This document shows positions 1 to 6,341 of a stretch of 7,268 nt of DNA, piece after piece. Made by a program: the position numbers and the translations under genes. The stretch is from assembly GCA_018064545.1 (NCBI GenBank), contig JAGHUY010000095.1:1-7268 (forward strand). Reading direction: 5' to 3'. Source of the stretch: Candidatus Apopatosoma intestinale (GTDB lineage Bacteria; Bacillota; Clostridia; Oscillospirales; CAG-272). Every line of letters begins with the position of its first letter. The stretch's first letter is position 1. The notes under the pieces were generated by a model. The model was not told the origin of the DNA, searched no databases, and saw only the letters and a list, made by a program, of their open reading frames with translations.

Positions 1-820
1 CGGAAGAACCGAACGTGAAGAGATCGCCGTTTTCGGCATTCTTTTCATGCGTTCTCATCGGGCCGTAATCAAAGCCCAGTAACGTAATGGCAAAGATAAA
101 GACAAAGGTGAGGAGCGAATAGTAGTTATAGGGAATCGCTTTGCAGAACAGGGCAAGACTGGAAGTGCCGCCCGCCTGACTGGTATAGTCGGAGACTGCC
201 GCCGCCCACGAAGAGATCGGGGCGATCATGCAGATCGGAGCCGCCGTCGCGTCGATGATATACGCCAGTTTTGCCCGCGAGATTTTGTGGGAATCCGTGA
301 CGGGGCGCATGACCGAACCGACGGTCAGACAGTTGAAATAGTCGTCGATGAAGATCAGAACGCCTAGGAAGAACGTCATCAGAATGGCGCCCACACGGGT
401 CCTTATGTGCTTCTGCGCCCAACGGCCGAACGCGGCGGAGCCGCCGGACTTGTTGATGAGCGCGACCAGAACGCCGAGGATAACGAGGAACAGGAAAATA
501 CCGGCCGTTCCTTCAATCGCGGCGATCAGACCGTCGCCCACGATCGAATCGAAAGTGCCGATGACGTTGAACCGGTTGTAGAACAGAGCGCCGACCAGAA
601 TCCCGACAAACAGAGAGGAATAGACCTCCTTGGTGATCAGGGCGAGCGTGATGGCGACCAGCGGCGGAACGAGCGACCAGAACGACCCGATGAATCGGTT
701 GGCGTTCGCACCGAGAGCGGTCACGAGAAGATCGTCGTCCGCAAAGACGGTGACGGTAAAGGCGGCCAGCACTACCAGCACGAGAGCCGGAATAGCAAAC
801 CATTTTCTGCGATTTCTCAT
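1..820 (-). CDS. NhaC-superfamily transporter, predicted lysine importer (C-terminal half beyond the window)
   Basis: This is a polytopic inner-membrane transporter of the Na+/H+ antiporter NhaC superfamily. The first 273 residues are present and the frame leaves the left edge still open; the family usually runs to about 450-530 residues. Residues 8-30 form a first hydrophobic segment, and further membrane spans lie near 50-82, 103-122, 143-160 and 233-250. The family signature is clear: FIDDYFN at 157-163, then a loop with MRPVTD (171-176), SRAKLAY (181-187), IIDATAAP (188-195) and ISSW (202-205). The start at 820 is set by AAAGGAG eight bases upstream. A lysine riboswitch and its terminator fill the leader. 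Rodionov and colleagues predicted that L-box-controlled NhaC-type proteins (their LysW) are lysine transporters, so sodium-coupled lysine uptake is a better call than generic sodium/proton exchange. The family is seen in the sequence; the substrate is inferred from the riboswitch. Confidence 0.9.
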   Translation of the reverse strand, partial: MRNRRKWFAIPALVLVVLAAFTVTVFADDDLLVTALGANANRFIGSFWSLVPPLVAITLALITKEVYSSLFVGILVGALFYNRFNVIGTFDSIVGDGLIAAIEGTAGIFLFLVILGVLVALINKSGGSAAFGRWAQKHIRTRVGAILMTFFLGVLIFIDDYFNCLTVGSVMRPVTDSHKISRAKLAYIIDATAAPICMIAPISSWAAAVSDYTSQAGGTSSLALFCKAIPYNYYSLLTFVFIFAITLLGFDYGPMRTHEKNAENGDLFTFGSS

Positions 821-841
821 AGTGTTTTCTCCTTTTGTTTT

Positions 842-881
842 GTAATAAAAGAACGGTCGAAGCCAAAGTGCCTCGACCGTT
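842..881 (-). terminator. Intrinsic terminator of the lysine riboswitch expression platform
   Basis: Read on the minus strand, AACGGTCGAGGC pairs with GCTTCGACCGTT to give a 12-bp stem with one G-T wobble and the six-base loop ACTTTG. The T-rich tail CTTTTATT follows. The hairpin lies between the lysine aptamer and the transporter's ribosome binding site, where a premature terminator for an L-box OFF switch is expected. The competing antiterminator is not obvious. A short GTTTC/GAAAC pairing between the 3' side of the aptamer and the hairpin approach is one candidate. Confidence 0.85.
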
Positions 882-901
882 TCCGAAAAACAAAAGAAAC
901 A

Positions 902-1085
902 AAACCGATTGTAGCACTCCGCGGGTAACCCCGCGACAGTCGCACGGATATTTTCCGTGTGCCCAACGATCTCTCCCTCAAAAGAAAGATCATTTCGGCG
1001 AAAGCCCCTTTCGGACAGTTCGCAGGTCTTTGAGAACCTCCCTGCCCTACTCTTGGCTTGTCGCGCCTCTGACAATTTGATTCGA
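902..1085 (-). promoter_or_regulatory. Lysine riboswitch (L-box) aptamer
   Basis: This RNA leader binds free lysine and normally stops transcription of the downstream gene when lysine is plentiful. The minus strand carries the conserved L-box core blocks in order: AGAGGCGCGAC just after the P1 5' strand, AAGAGTA (1048-1054), GAAAGGGG, TCGCCGAA, and ACTGTC closing the core. Expected helices can be drawn. P3 runs from GATCTTTC to GAGAGATC (968-991). P4 is CACGGA/TCCGTG (943-959). P5 is CGCGGG/CCCGCG with a four-base loop (920-935). P1 closes through ATTGT pairing with ACAAT, extended by several more pairs. The length of about 184 nt matches known lysine aptamers. A consensus promoter lies just upstream and an intrinsic terminator just downstream, so the switch looks complete and functional. 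Confidence 0.95.
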
Positions 1086-1104
1086 CGTATTCAATTATGC
1101 GGCT

Positions 1105-1133
1105 ATTGTATCACGGAAAAACGGCTTTGTCAA
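1105..1133 (-). promoter_or_regulatory. SigA-type promoter of the lysine riboswitch-transporter unit
   Basis: On the minus strand the -35 box is a perfect TTGACA (1128-1133) and the -10 box is TACAAT (1105-1110), separated by exactly 17 bases. The expected start site is near 1097-1099, about a dozen bases before the aptamer and roughly 278 bases before the transporter start codon. The -35 box and spacer lie inside a long inverted repeat (1113-1154). Confidence 0.9.
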
Positions 1134-1154
1134 GAGAGAAAGCCTTTTTTCCGT
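1113..1154. terminator. Imperfect inverted repeat after the beta-glucosidase gene, probable terminator overlapping the next promoter
   Basis: The 16-base arms at 1113-1128 (ACGGAAAAACGGCTTT) and 1139-1154 pair at 15 of 16 positions around a 10-base loop. The repeat begins three bases past the beta-glucosidase stop codon. In plus-strand RNA the hairpin is followed by a run of T, a classic terminator shape, but no plus-strand gene feeds it. In minus-strand RNA, the direction of the real genes, only the inner GGCTTT/AAAGCC stem followed by GTTTTT resembles a terminator, while the full hairpin absorbs the T run. It most likely ends glucosidase transcripts, possibly inefficiently. It also contains the -35 box and spacer of the riboswitch promoter. 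Confidence 0.5.
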
Positions 1155-1157
1155 TTT

Positions 1158-3317
1158 TTATTTGACGAGAGTAAACGCGCAACTCTGTCCCCGTTCGCTG
1201 TCCGGCCCGACAGTCACGGTAAAACGTCCCGTTTCAGACGCAAATTCGCCGGAGCGCGTGTGATAGCGGAGCAAAGGTTCCTTTACCGTAAAGCGCACCT
1301 CTCTGCTCTCTCCCGGAGCCAGTTCGATCTTCTGAAACTCCACAAGTTCCTTTACCGGGCGCACCGGGCAGGCGACCTCGTCACGCAGATACCACTGCAC
1401 GGTCTCTTTTCCGGCCAGGCTTCCCGTATTGGTCACCGTCACGGTAAAGGTGATGCTGTCTTTTTCCGTCATCGTGTCGCCGCTTGCTTTCAGTTCTCCA
1501 TAAGAAAATTCGGTATAGGAAAGGCCGAAGCCGAACGGATAGAGCGGGGCTGTCGGCGCGTCGAGATAGCGGGAAACGTATCCGCCCTCGCAGATTTCAT
1601 GCGGATCGGGCGTCGGACGGGCCGTGCTCTGATGGGCGTAATAGATCGGCTCCTGCCCCGTGCAATATGGGAACGACATCGAAAGTCGCCCGCTCGGACA
1701 AGTCTTTCCGAACAGAAGCCGCGCCGCGGCAGTCCCGCCCTCCGTTCCGGGTTGGAACATCGTGAGAATGGCCGGAACGGTGTCGGCAAGGTCGGAAATG
1801 GCCAGCGGTCTGCCGCAGAACAGCAGAACGGCCGTATTGGGATTGGCCGCGGCTACGGCAGCGGCAAGCGAGAGTTGCGCCGGAGACAGTTCGAGGATCG
1901 CGCGGCTGTTGCCCTCACCGGAGCAGTTCTGAAATTCTCCAAGACAGAGCACAACGACTTCCGCTTCCCGGGCGAGCCGAACCGCGTCGGCAACGCCGGA
2001 GATGTCTGTTTCGCGGAGAGCGTGGGAGCATCCGCCGCACACGGTGATCTCGGCATCGGGAAGCAAAACCCGCACGCCCTCCTCGACCGTCACAGAATCC
2101 TCGTCCCGTCCGTGGCACGCCCAAAAGCCCTTGATACCGTGCTCCCGCGCAAACGGCCCGATCAAGGCGACTTTCTTCGTCTTGTCGGAAAACGGCAACA
2201 CGCCGTCGTTTTTCAGCAGAACGGCACTCTCCTCCGCCGCGCGGCAGGCGATCGCCCGGTGCTCGGCGCAAAGACAGATGCGTTGTTCCTCCTCGGGAGT
2301 CGCTCCGCGCATCGGATCGTCAAACAGTCCGAGTTCTTCTTTTAAGCGAAGTACGCGAAGTACGGCGCGGTCGATCTGCTCCGGCGTGATCTTGCCCTCA
2401 TCGAGCAGTTCTTTCCCGAAACGGTAAGTCAGCGCCGACATCATCTCGATCTCTCCGCCGGCAGAAAGTGCCCAATCTACCGCCTCTTTTTCCGTCTCGG
2501 CGGCCCCGTGTTTCAGCATTTCGCGATAGGAATTGTAATCGCTGATGACCGAACCGTCAAAGTCCCATTCCCCGCGTAAAATATCGGTGATCAGATGGCG
2601 GTTTGATGCCACCGGCTCCCCGCCTAGCGTATTAAATGAAGTCATGAGAAGCCGTGCGCCCGCGTCTACCGCCGCACGATAAGCGGGCAGATAGTCTTCA
2701 CGGAGCGTATGTTCGGATAGTTCGACCGCATTGTAATCGCGTCCGGCCTCCGCCCCGCCGTAAGCGGCAAAATGCTTGACACAGGCCGCGATCTTTCCTT
2801 TTTTCAAATCTCCTTGAAATCCGCGCACCTGTGCCGCCGCCATGCGGCAGCCCAGCGTTTTATCCTCCCCGCCGGCCGTCTCCATGACGCGCCCCCAACG
2901 GGCGTCGTGAACCAGATCGACCATCGGCGCAAACGTCACGTTCACCCCGCCGGAGGCCGCCTCTTTTGCCGCCATGGAGGCACATTCCTCCATCAGATCG
3001 GGATCAAAAGAACACCCCATGGCAAGCGGGATCGGATAGATCGTCCGATACCCGTGAACAACGTCCTGCATAAACAGAAGCGGAATGTGGTGCGGCTGAC
3101 GGGCCATGGCGATCTCCTGAACGGAGCGCATCGTCGCCGCGCCGTCAAAATTCAGAACCGAACCGGCGTTCGCCGCGTCGGCGGGATCGAGGTCGAGCCG
3201 GGAAGCGGGGCCCGTGATCTCGGCTTCGTTCTCCTTAAAAAAGTTTGCGTTCAGCTGTGTGAGTTGCCCGAGTTTCTCGGCAAGAGACATTTCGGAAAGC
3301 AGTCTTTGTATATCCAT
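1158..3317 (-). CDS. Glycoside hydrolase family 3 beta-glucosidase (BglX-like), cytoplasmic
   Basis: This 719-residue enzyme should hydrolyse terminal beta-linked glucose (or xylose) from oligosaccharides or aryl glycosides with retention. The layout is that of three-domain BglX-type enzymes. The (beta/alpha)8 barrel spans about 1-335 with QDVVHGYRT (84-92), KHFAAYG (181-187) and VISDYN (257-262), where Asp260 is the expected nucleophile. The alpha/beta sandwich spans about 355-555 with AVLLKNDGVLPF (365-376) and CSGEGNSR (465-472), where Glu468 is the candidate acid/base. Then come GTEGG (524-528), YPFGFGLSYTEF (593-604) and a fibronectin III-like C-terminal domain (about 620-715). The N-terminus has no signal peptide, so the enzyme probably acts on imported sugars. 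AAAGGAG precedes the start. Only 12 bases separate it from the metallophosphoesterase stop, so the two are co-transcribed. No sugar transporter is nearby, and exact substrate specificity cannot be read from the sequence. Confidence 0.95.
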   Translation of the reverse strand: MDIQRLLSEMSLAEKLGQLTQLNANFFKENEAEITGPASRLDLDPADAANAGSVLNFDGAATMRSVQEIAMARQPHHIPLLFMQDVVHGYRTIYPIPLAMGCSFDPDLMEECASMAAKEAASGGVNVTFAPMVDLVHDARWGRVMETAGGEDKTLGCRMAAAQVRGFQGDLKKGKIAACVKHFAAYGGAEAGRDYNAVELSEHTLREDYLPAYRAAVDAGARLLMTSFNTLGGEPVASNRHLITDILRGEWDFDGSVISDYNSYREMLKHGAAETEKEAVDWALSAGGEIEMMSALTYRFGKELLDEGKITPEQIDRAVLRVLRLKEELGLFDDPMRGATPEEEQRICLCAEHRAIACRAAEESAVLLKNDGVLPFSDKTKKVALIGPFAREHGIKGFWACHGRDEDSVTVEEGVRVLLPDAEITVCGGCSHALRETDISGVADAVRLAREAEVVVLCLGEFQNCSGEGNSRAILELSPAQLSLAAAVAAANPNTAVLLFCGRPLAISDLADTVPAILTMFQPGTEGGTAAARLLFGKTCPSGRLSMSFPYCTGQEPIYYAHQSTARPTPDPHEICEGGYVSRYLDAPTAPLYPFGFGLSYTEFSYGELKASGDTMTEKDSITFTVTVTNTGSLAGKETVQWYLRDEVACPVRPVKELVEFQKIELAPGESREVRFTVKEPLLRYHTRSGEFASETGRFTVTVGPDSERGQSCAFTLVK

Positions 3318-3329
3318 AATCTCTCCTTT

Positions 3330-4160
3330 TTAATAGATCAGCACTTCGCGGATGGTGTCCAGCCCCGTCACATATTGCGGCAGTCGGTCCGTCACCATGC
3401 CCTCAAAATCAAAATGCATATGCCCTGCAAAAATCGCCTTGATCGTCGGTTCGTTCTTGATAAATTCCACGGTCTCATGTGTGATCGCATCGGCTTTCTG
3501 TTGGCGGTAGCGATATTCGGGATAAGACGCCATCAATTCCTCCGGCGTATCGACGAGATACGCGCATTCACGCTTTTTCTCCACCATCATGTTGTCATAG
3601 ATGGCCGGTTCATGGAGCGGATCGTGGACGAAAAGCAGGATCGGCAGTCCCTTTTCCGCTTCCCGTTTCAGCGCCGCCAGTTGCGCCCGGTCAAACCGAT
3701 AATAGGAGTTGTCGATGCCGACCAGATTCACCCCGTCAAGCACCCGGGAAGCAAAACGGATGTCGTTCGGGAAGCACGCCTGTACGCGGGCAAGACTCTT
3801 GTTCCGATACGCCTCGTCCTCCCACGCCTCGCCGACGTAACGGCTGAACTCATGGTTTCCGGCGACGAAAAAGCACCCCGTCGTTTCGGCAAACTGTTTC
3901 GCACGCGAAAAATTGGCACGGGAAACAAAGTCGATCAGATCACCGGTATAGACGAGTAGTTCACCGGTCTCTTTGACCGTTTGTTCGATGAAAAGGACGC
4001 TTTCCTCGTTGTTCGGAAACACGCGGGAGCGTTTGACCCCGAGTGCCGTTTTTCTCGCTCCGTCCCGTCCGTCGGCGCGCGTCAGATGCGTGTCGCTGGC
4101 GTGGAGAAAGCGTACCTCTTTTCCCAGTCCCAAATCCAGCTTTGTCTGTATGATCTTCAT
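3330..4160 (-). CDS. Calcineurin-like metallophosphoesterase
   Basis: This 276-residue soluble protein has all the metal-binding blocks of the calcineurin-like phosphoesterase fold (PF00149) in order: SDTHL (22-26, Asp23 and His25), GDLID (73-77, Asp74), GNHE (101-104, Asn102 and His103), VHD (178-180, His179) and GHMH (246-249, His247 and His249). It should hydrolyse a phosphomonoester or phosphodiester using two metal ions. The substrate is not evident, since the fold covers cyclic nucleotides, dinucleotides, proteins, lipids and sugars. There is no signal peptide or membrane segment. The start at 4160 fits GGAGGGG about ten bases upstream and a strong promoter just ahead. It is the first gene of a two-gene unit with the family 3 glucosidase, so a phosphorylated sugar or a regulatory nucleotide is conceivable but unproven. 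Confidence 0.92.
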   Translation of the reverse strand: MKIIQTKLDLGLGKEVRFLHASDTHLTRADGRDGARKTALGVKRSRVFPNNEESVLFIEQTVKETGELLVYTGDLIDFVSRANFSRAKQFAETTGCFFVAGNHEFSRYVGEAWEDEAYRNKSLARVQACFPNDIRFASRVLDGVNLVGIDNSYYRFDRAQLAALKREAEKGLPILLFVHDPLHEPAIYDNMMVEKKRECAYLVDTPEELMASYPEYRYRQQKADAITHETVEFIKNEPTIKAIFAGHMHFDFEGMVTDRLPQYVTGLDTIREVLIY

Positions 4161-4189
4161 GGCGGTTTTCCCCTCCGGCTTTTTTCTTC

Positions 4190-4218
4190 ATTATAATTCC
4201 TTGCCCCGAAAAAGTCAA
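4190..4218 (-). promoter_or_regulatory. SigA-type promoter of the metallophosphoesterase-glucosidase unit
   Basis: On the minus strand, TTGACT (4213-4218) and a perfect TATAAT (4190-4195) are separated by 17 bases. The predicted start site near 4183 leaves a leader of only about 22 bases before the metallophosphoesterase ATG, just enough for its ribosome binding site. There is no room for a riboswitch or attenuator. Any regulation would therefore have to act on the promoter, and no clear operator palindrome is visible. Confidence 0.9.
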
Positions 4219-4228
4219 TTCCGACACG

Positions 4229-4258
4229 AAAAAACGCACTCTTCCGAGTGCGTTTTTT
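4229..4258. terminator. Symmetric intrinsic terminator ending the four-gene unit
   Basis: AAAAAACGCACTC and GAGTGCGTTTTTT form a perfect 13-bp stem with a four-base loop (GGAA on the minus strand). Seven GC-containing or mixed pairs are flanked by six A-T pairs, so the T run can serve as the terminator tail in either direction. It begins two bases after the stop codon of the bilin-reductase-like gene and lies ten bases before the -35 box of the next unit. It therefore marks a sharp boundary between transcription units. Confidence 0.92.
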
Positions 4259-4260
4259 GA

Positions 4261-4908
4261 CTATTCTTTATCAGAAAAAATATAGGCATCAAAGAGGTCT
4301 CTTGCGGCCGCTTCTCCCAGTATCTTTTTGAACTGATCCGTGGAGGGGCCGCCGTTTGCAAACAGTCCGTCCACGTAAGCGGCAACGCCCTGCCGCGCCT
4401 CCTCCGGCGTGCAGGATTCCGCCCCGTCCAGTGCGGTAAAATAGGCCTCAAAATAGCGGTCGCACAAATCCCGGTAGGCTTCCCCGCACTTCTTGCCCCG
4501 CTTAGCAAGCGAGGGAGACAGTTTCAGCGGATCGTACCAATGTGTGCCGAGATCGTGATCCGGCAAGTCACCCGCCGCCGCTTTGACGTCATCCAGTGCC
4601 GAGAGATCGGGTTTTCCCGCTCCGGTATCGTAGAGTTCCAACAGCAGCGTATCGTTTCCCATGGCCTTGATGCGGTCAAAACTGAGAAGCGGCATCTTCC
4701 GTGTCAGCGGCGTAAAGACAACTGTTTCCATCTTCATGAGTCCCAGCATCGCCGTCATGGAGACCGAACTGAACCGCCCGAGTCCGGCCGCCTCATAGGC
4801 ATGGATCCGGAACGTCATGCCGTTCTTGCGGATTTTGGCATAGCCGCCAACGTCACGTTCCGTGACCGCACAGCGGCTTTGCACGGTTTTCTGTAAAAGA
4901 TCAATCAT
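4261..4908 (-). CDS. Uncharacterised soluble protein, possible ferredoxin-dependent bilin reductase-like fold
   Basis: This 215-residue protein has no signal peptide or membrane segment. I do not recognise it with certainty. The stretch at 59-94 (KMETVVFTPL, then KMPLLSFD at 71-78, then a hydrophobic strand ending LYDT) has the spacing of the central strands of ferredoxin-dependent bilin reductases (PcyA/HY2 and red chlorophyll catabolite reductase group), where a Pro-x-x-x-x-Asp strand precedes a second strand ending in Asp. The C-terminal part, with aromatic-rich helices (YRDLCDRYFEAYF, 145-157), would fit the helical face. The length is near the 230-250 of that family. The start at 4908 overlaps the upstream membrane-protein gene by eight bases, implying translational coupling, with GGGAG about ten bases upstream. 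It is the last gene of the unit. The family match rests on pattern reading only; the gene is real with high confidence. Confidence 0.85.
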   Translation of the reverse strand: MIDLLQKTVQSRCAVTERDVGGYAKIRKNGMTFRIHAYEAAGLGRFSSVSMTAMLGLMKMETVVFTPLTRKMPLLSFDRIKAMGNDTLLLELYDTGAGKPDLSALDDVKAAAGDLPDHDLGTHWYDPLKLSPSLAKRGKKCGEAYRDLCDRYFEAYFTALDGAESCTPEEARQGVAAYVDGLFANGGPSTDQFKKILGEAAARDLFDAYIFSDKE

Positions 4909-5521
4909 GGACTTTCCACTCCCCCAGTCCCGCCTTGTGCATCAGATAATTGGTGAGGAAGAAAATGCCCTGTCCGAGGACGTTGACCCCCTCGGCGATC
5001 CAGTTCATGGAGGCTTTTTCAAAATCCTTGGAGGAGAGATACCCCATCGCCAGCATCATCGCAAAAGACAGAACGTATAAAACGGAAAGCCAGCCTTTTT
5101 TCTTTTTCCCGGCGAAGACGGCAAGCGAACCGCAGAATCCGGCGGCACCGAGACAGGTCAGCGCGACGAAGATCATCGTACCGGAAAAAACGGCAGGGGC
5201 GGCGGCATACAGCGTTCCCTCGCCCTGTTTTGCCGTGAGCATGGCGATCAGAGCAATCCCCGCGAACAGGAATCCGAGGGATTGAAGCGGGAAGAAAATG
5301 GCGTTGAGCCGTTCAAAATCGCAAACGCCGGCCGCATAGAGGAGTTTCCAAAGTGCTTTCAGCGTGCCGGCCGTCAGGATCATGATCGTGCCGGTGGCAA
5401 GCAGGGCAAACGCGCCCTTGCTCATCTTGTTGTAGAGATCGCGTTGAAGCAGAATGGCGGAAAACAGAAAGAAAACGACGGGGATAAAATCCACCAAAGC
5501 CATCGAAATGGTAAAGTCCAT
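4901..5521 (-). CDS. Six-helix integral membrane protein of unknown function
   Basis: This 206-residue protein is mostly hydrophobic, with about six predicted membrane segments near residues 5-25, 37-62, 73-97, 103-136, 143-161 and 171-195. A basic loop (GKKKKGW, 138-144) is likely cytoplasmic by the positive-inside rule. The N-terminus begins directly in a membrane segment, and a short polar tail ends at WKVHD. No catalytic or transport motif is recognisable, and I cannot name a family. The start at 5521 is supported by AAAAGGAG upstream, and the upstream gene ends one base before it. The downstream gene overlaps its end by eight bases. Its fixed place between a DUF1295 enzyme and a soluble candidate reductase suggests it is a partner subunit, membrane anchor or electron carrier for them. 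This is inferred from position only. Confidence 0.88.
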   Translation of the reverse strand: MDFTISMALVDFIPVVFFLFSAILLQRDLYNKMSKGAFALLATGTIMILTAGTLKALWKLLYAAGVCDFERLNAIFFPLQSLGFLFAGIALIAMLTAKQGEGTLYAAAPAVFSGTMIFVALTCLGAAGFCGSLAVFAGKKKKGWLSVLYVLSFAMMLAMGYLSSKDFEKASMNWIAEGVNVLGQGIFFLTNYLMHKAGLGEWKVHD

Positions 5522-5522
5522 C

Positions 5523-6338
5523 TTATTTCTCCTTTTTTACGAGATGATAGATCGGCAGAAGCGGGAGAATGATCGGCGTTTTCGCGGTATAAGCCTGATA
5601 CTCGGGCATGTCCCCGTAGCGGCCGTTCTGACGTTTTTCCAGACGCTGTGCGCCGTTGAACATGATGTAGGTGATGCAGATCAGAGCGAGGATCGCGACG
5701 ATCCACTGCCAAGCGGTCTGATAGACGGAAATACCGGCCACAAAGACGCCTGTCCAAAACACGATTTCGCCGAAATAGTTCGGGCAACGCACCATTTTGT
5801 AAAGGCCTTTCGTCGCCACCATGTTCGGGTTTTCCTTCTTCTGTGCGGTCTTCTGCGCATCGGCCAGCGTTTCCAGTACAAGGCCGCAGACGGAGATCGC
5901 GATGCCGATGAGCGGCAGAATGAGGTCTTCTTTCCTACCGTTGACATAGCGGAACACCATCGGAGAGAGCTGAGCCGTGTAGAGAACGGCCACGCAGATC
6001 CAGATCGTCGCCTTGACGAAAACCGGCATTTTCTTTTCGTCACCGGTCGCCTCTTTCAGCGTTTTGCGATAGGAAGCGTTCTTGATTTCCCGGATCAGCA
6101 AAAAGCCGGAAAGACGGAACCCGTAGGCAAAGAACAGGACGGCTTGTACCACGAGAATCCAAGAAAACGTCCCCTCTGTCAGATGGGTGAGAGCGGCAAT
6201 CAGAACAAACAGTCCGCCGCCGGCGACGGCAAAGCCGTAGCCGATGGAAAGGAAATAAACGAATTTATAAAAACCGACGGCACAGAGCACGGCGCAGACC
6301 GCGCAGAGAATGCCGAAAAAACCCCAAAGTCCGATCAT
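5523..6338 (-). CDS. DUF1295 / steroid 5-alpha-reductase-like integral membrane enzyme
   Basis: This 271-residue membrane protein has about seven hydrophobic segments (near 1-21, 25-50, 58-82, 107-125, 139-156, 187-204 and 208-228) and a conserved C-terminal half. The family signature is clear: LETLADAQK (155-163), then KGLYKMVRCPNYFGE (177-191), then a distal NGRYGDMPEYQAYTAKTP (238-255). DUF1295 (PF06966) belongs to the superfamily of steroid 5-alpha reductases and isoprenylcysteine methyltransferases. Members reduce enone double bonds with NADPH or methylate hydrophobic substrates; most bacterial members are uncharacterised. The common RHPNYFGE block here has Cys185 instead of His. AAGGAGG, inside the end of the preceding gene, sets the start, and only three bases separate the two. 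The substrate is unknown; a lipid, sterol or polyprenyl-type molecule in the membrane is likely. Confidence 0.88.
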   Translation of the reverse strand: MIGLWGFFGILCAVCAVLCAVGFYKFVYFLSIGYGFAVAGGGLFVLIAALTHLTEGTFSWILVVQAVLFFAYGFRLSGFLLIREIKNASYRKTLKEATGDEKKMPVFVKATIWICVAVLYTAQLSPMVFRYVNGRKEDLILPLIGIAISVCGLVLETLADAQKTAQKKENPNMVATKGLYKMVRCPNYFGEIVFWTGVFVAGISVYQTAWQWIVAILALICITYIMFNGAQRLEKRQNGRYGDMPEYQAYTAKTPIILPLLPIYHLVKKEK

Positions 6339-6341
6339 GGA

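Noticed and set aside
1..820. Calling the transporter a plain Na+/H+ antiporter
   Set aside because: The superfamily fits, but the lysine riboswitch directly upstream makes lysine the better substrate prediction. The generic name was kept only at family level.
407..928. Plus-strand open frame of 173 codons opposite the transporter start and leader
   Set aside because: Its product is highly charged and low in complexity, and it is antisense to conserved NhaC motifs and to the riboswitch terminator.
957..2345. Plus-strand open frame of 462 codons across the riboswitch and the beta-glucosidase gene
   Set aside because: It is antisense to a clear GH3 enzyme and to a clear riboswitch, its product is rich in Arg with no recognisable domain, and no ribosome binding site or promoter fits its start. 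It is a coding-strand shadow.
2772..3959. Plus-strand open frame of 395 codons across the glucosidase and phosphoesterase genes
   Set aside because: It spans two well-supported antisense genes and their junction, and its His/Arg-rich product shows no domain. This is typical of the opposite frame of a GC-biased gene.
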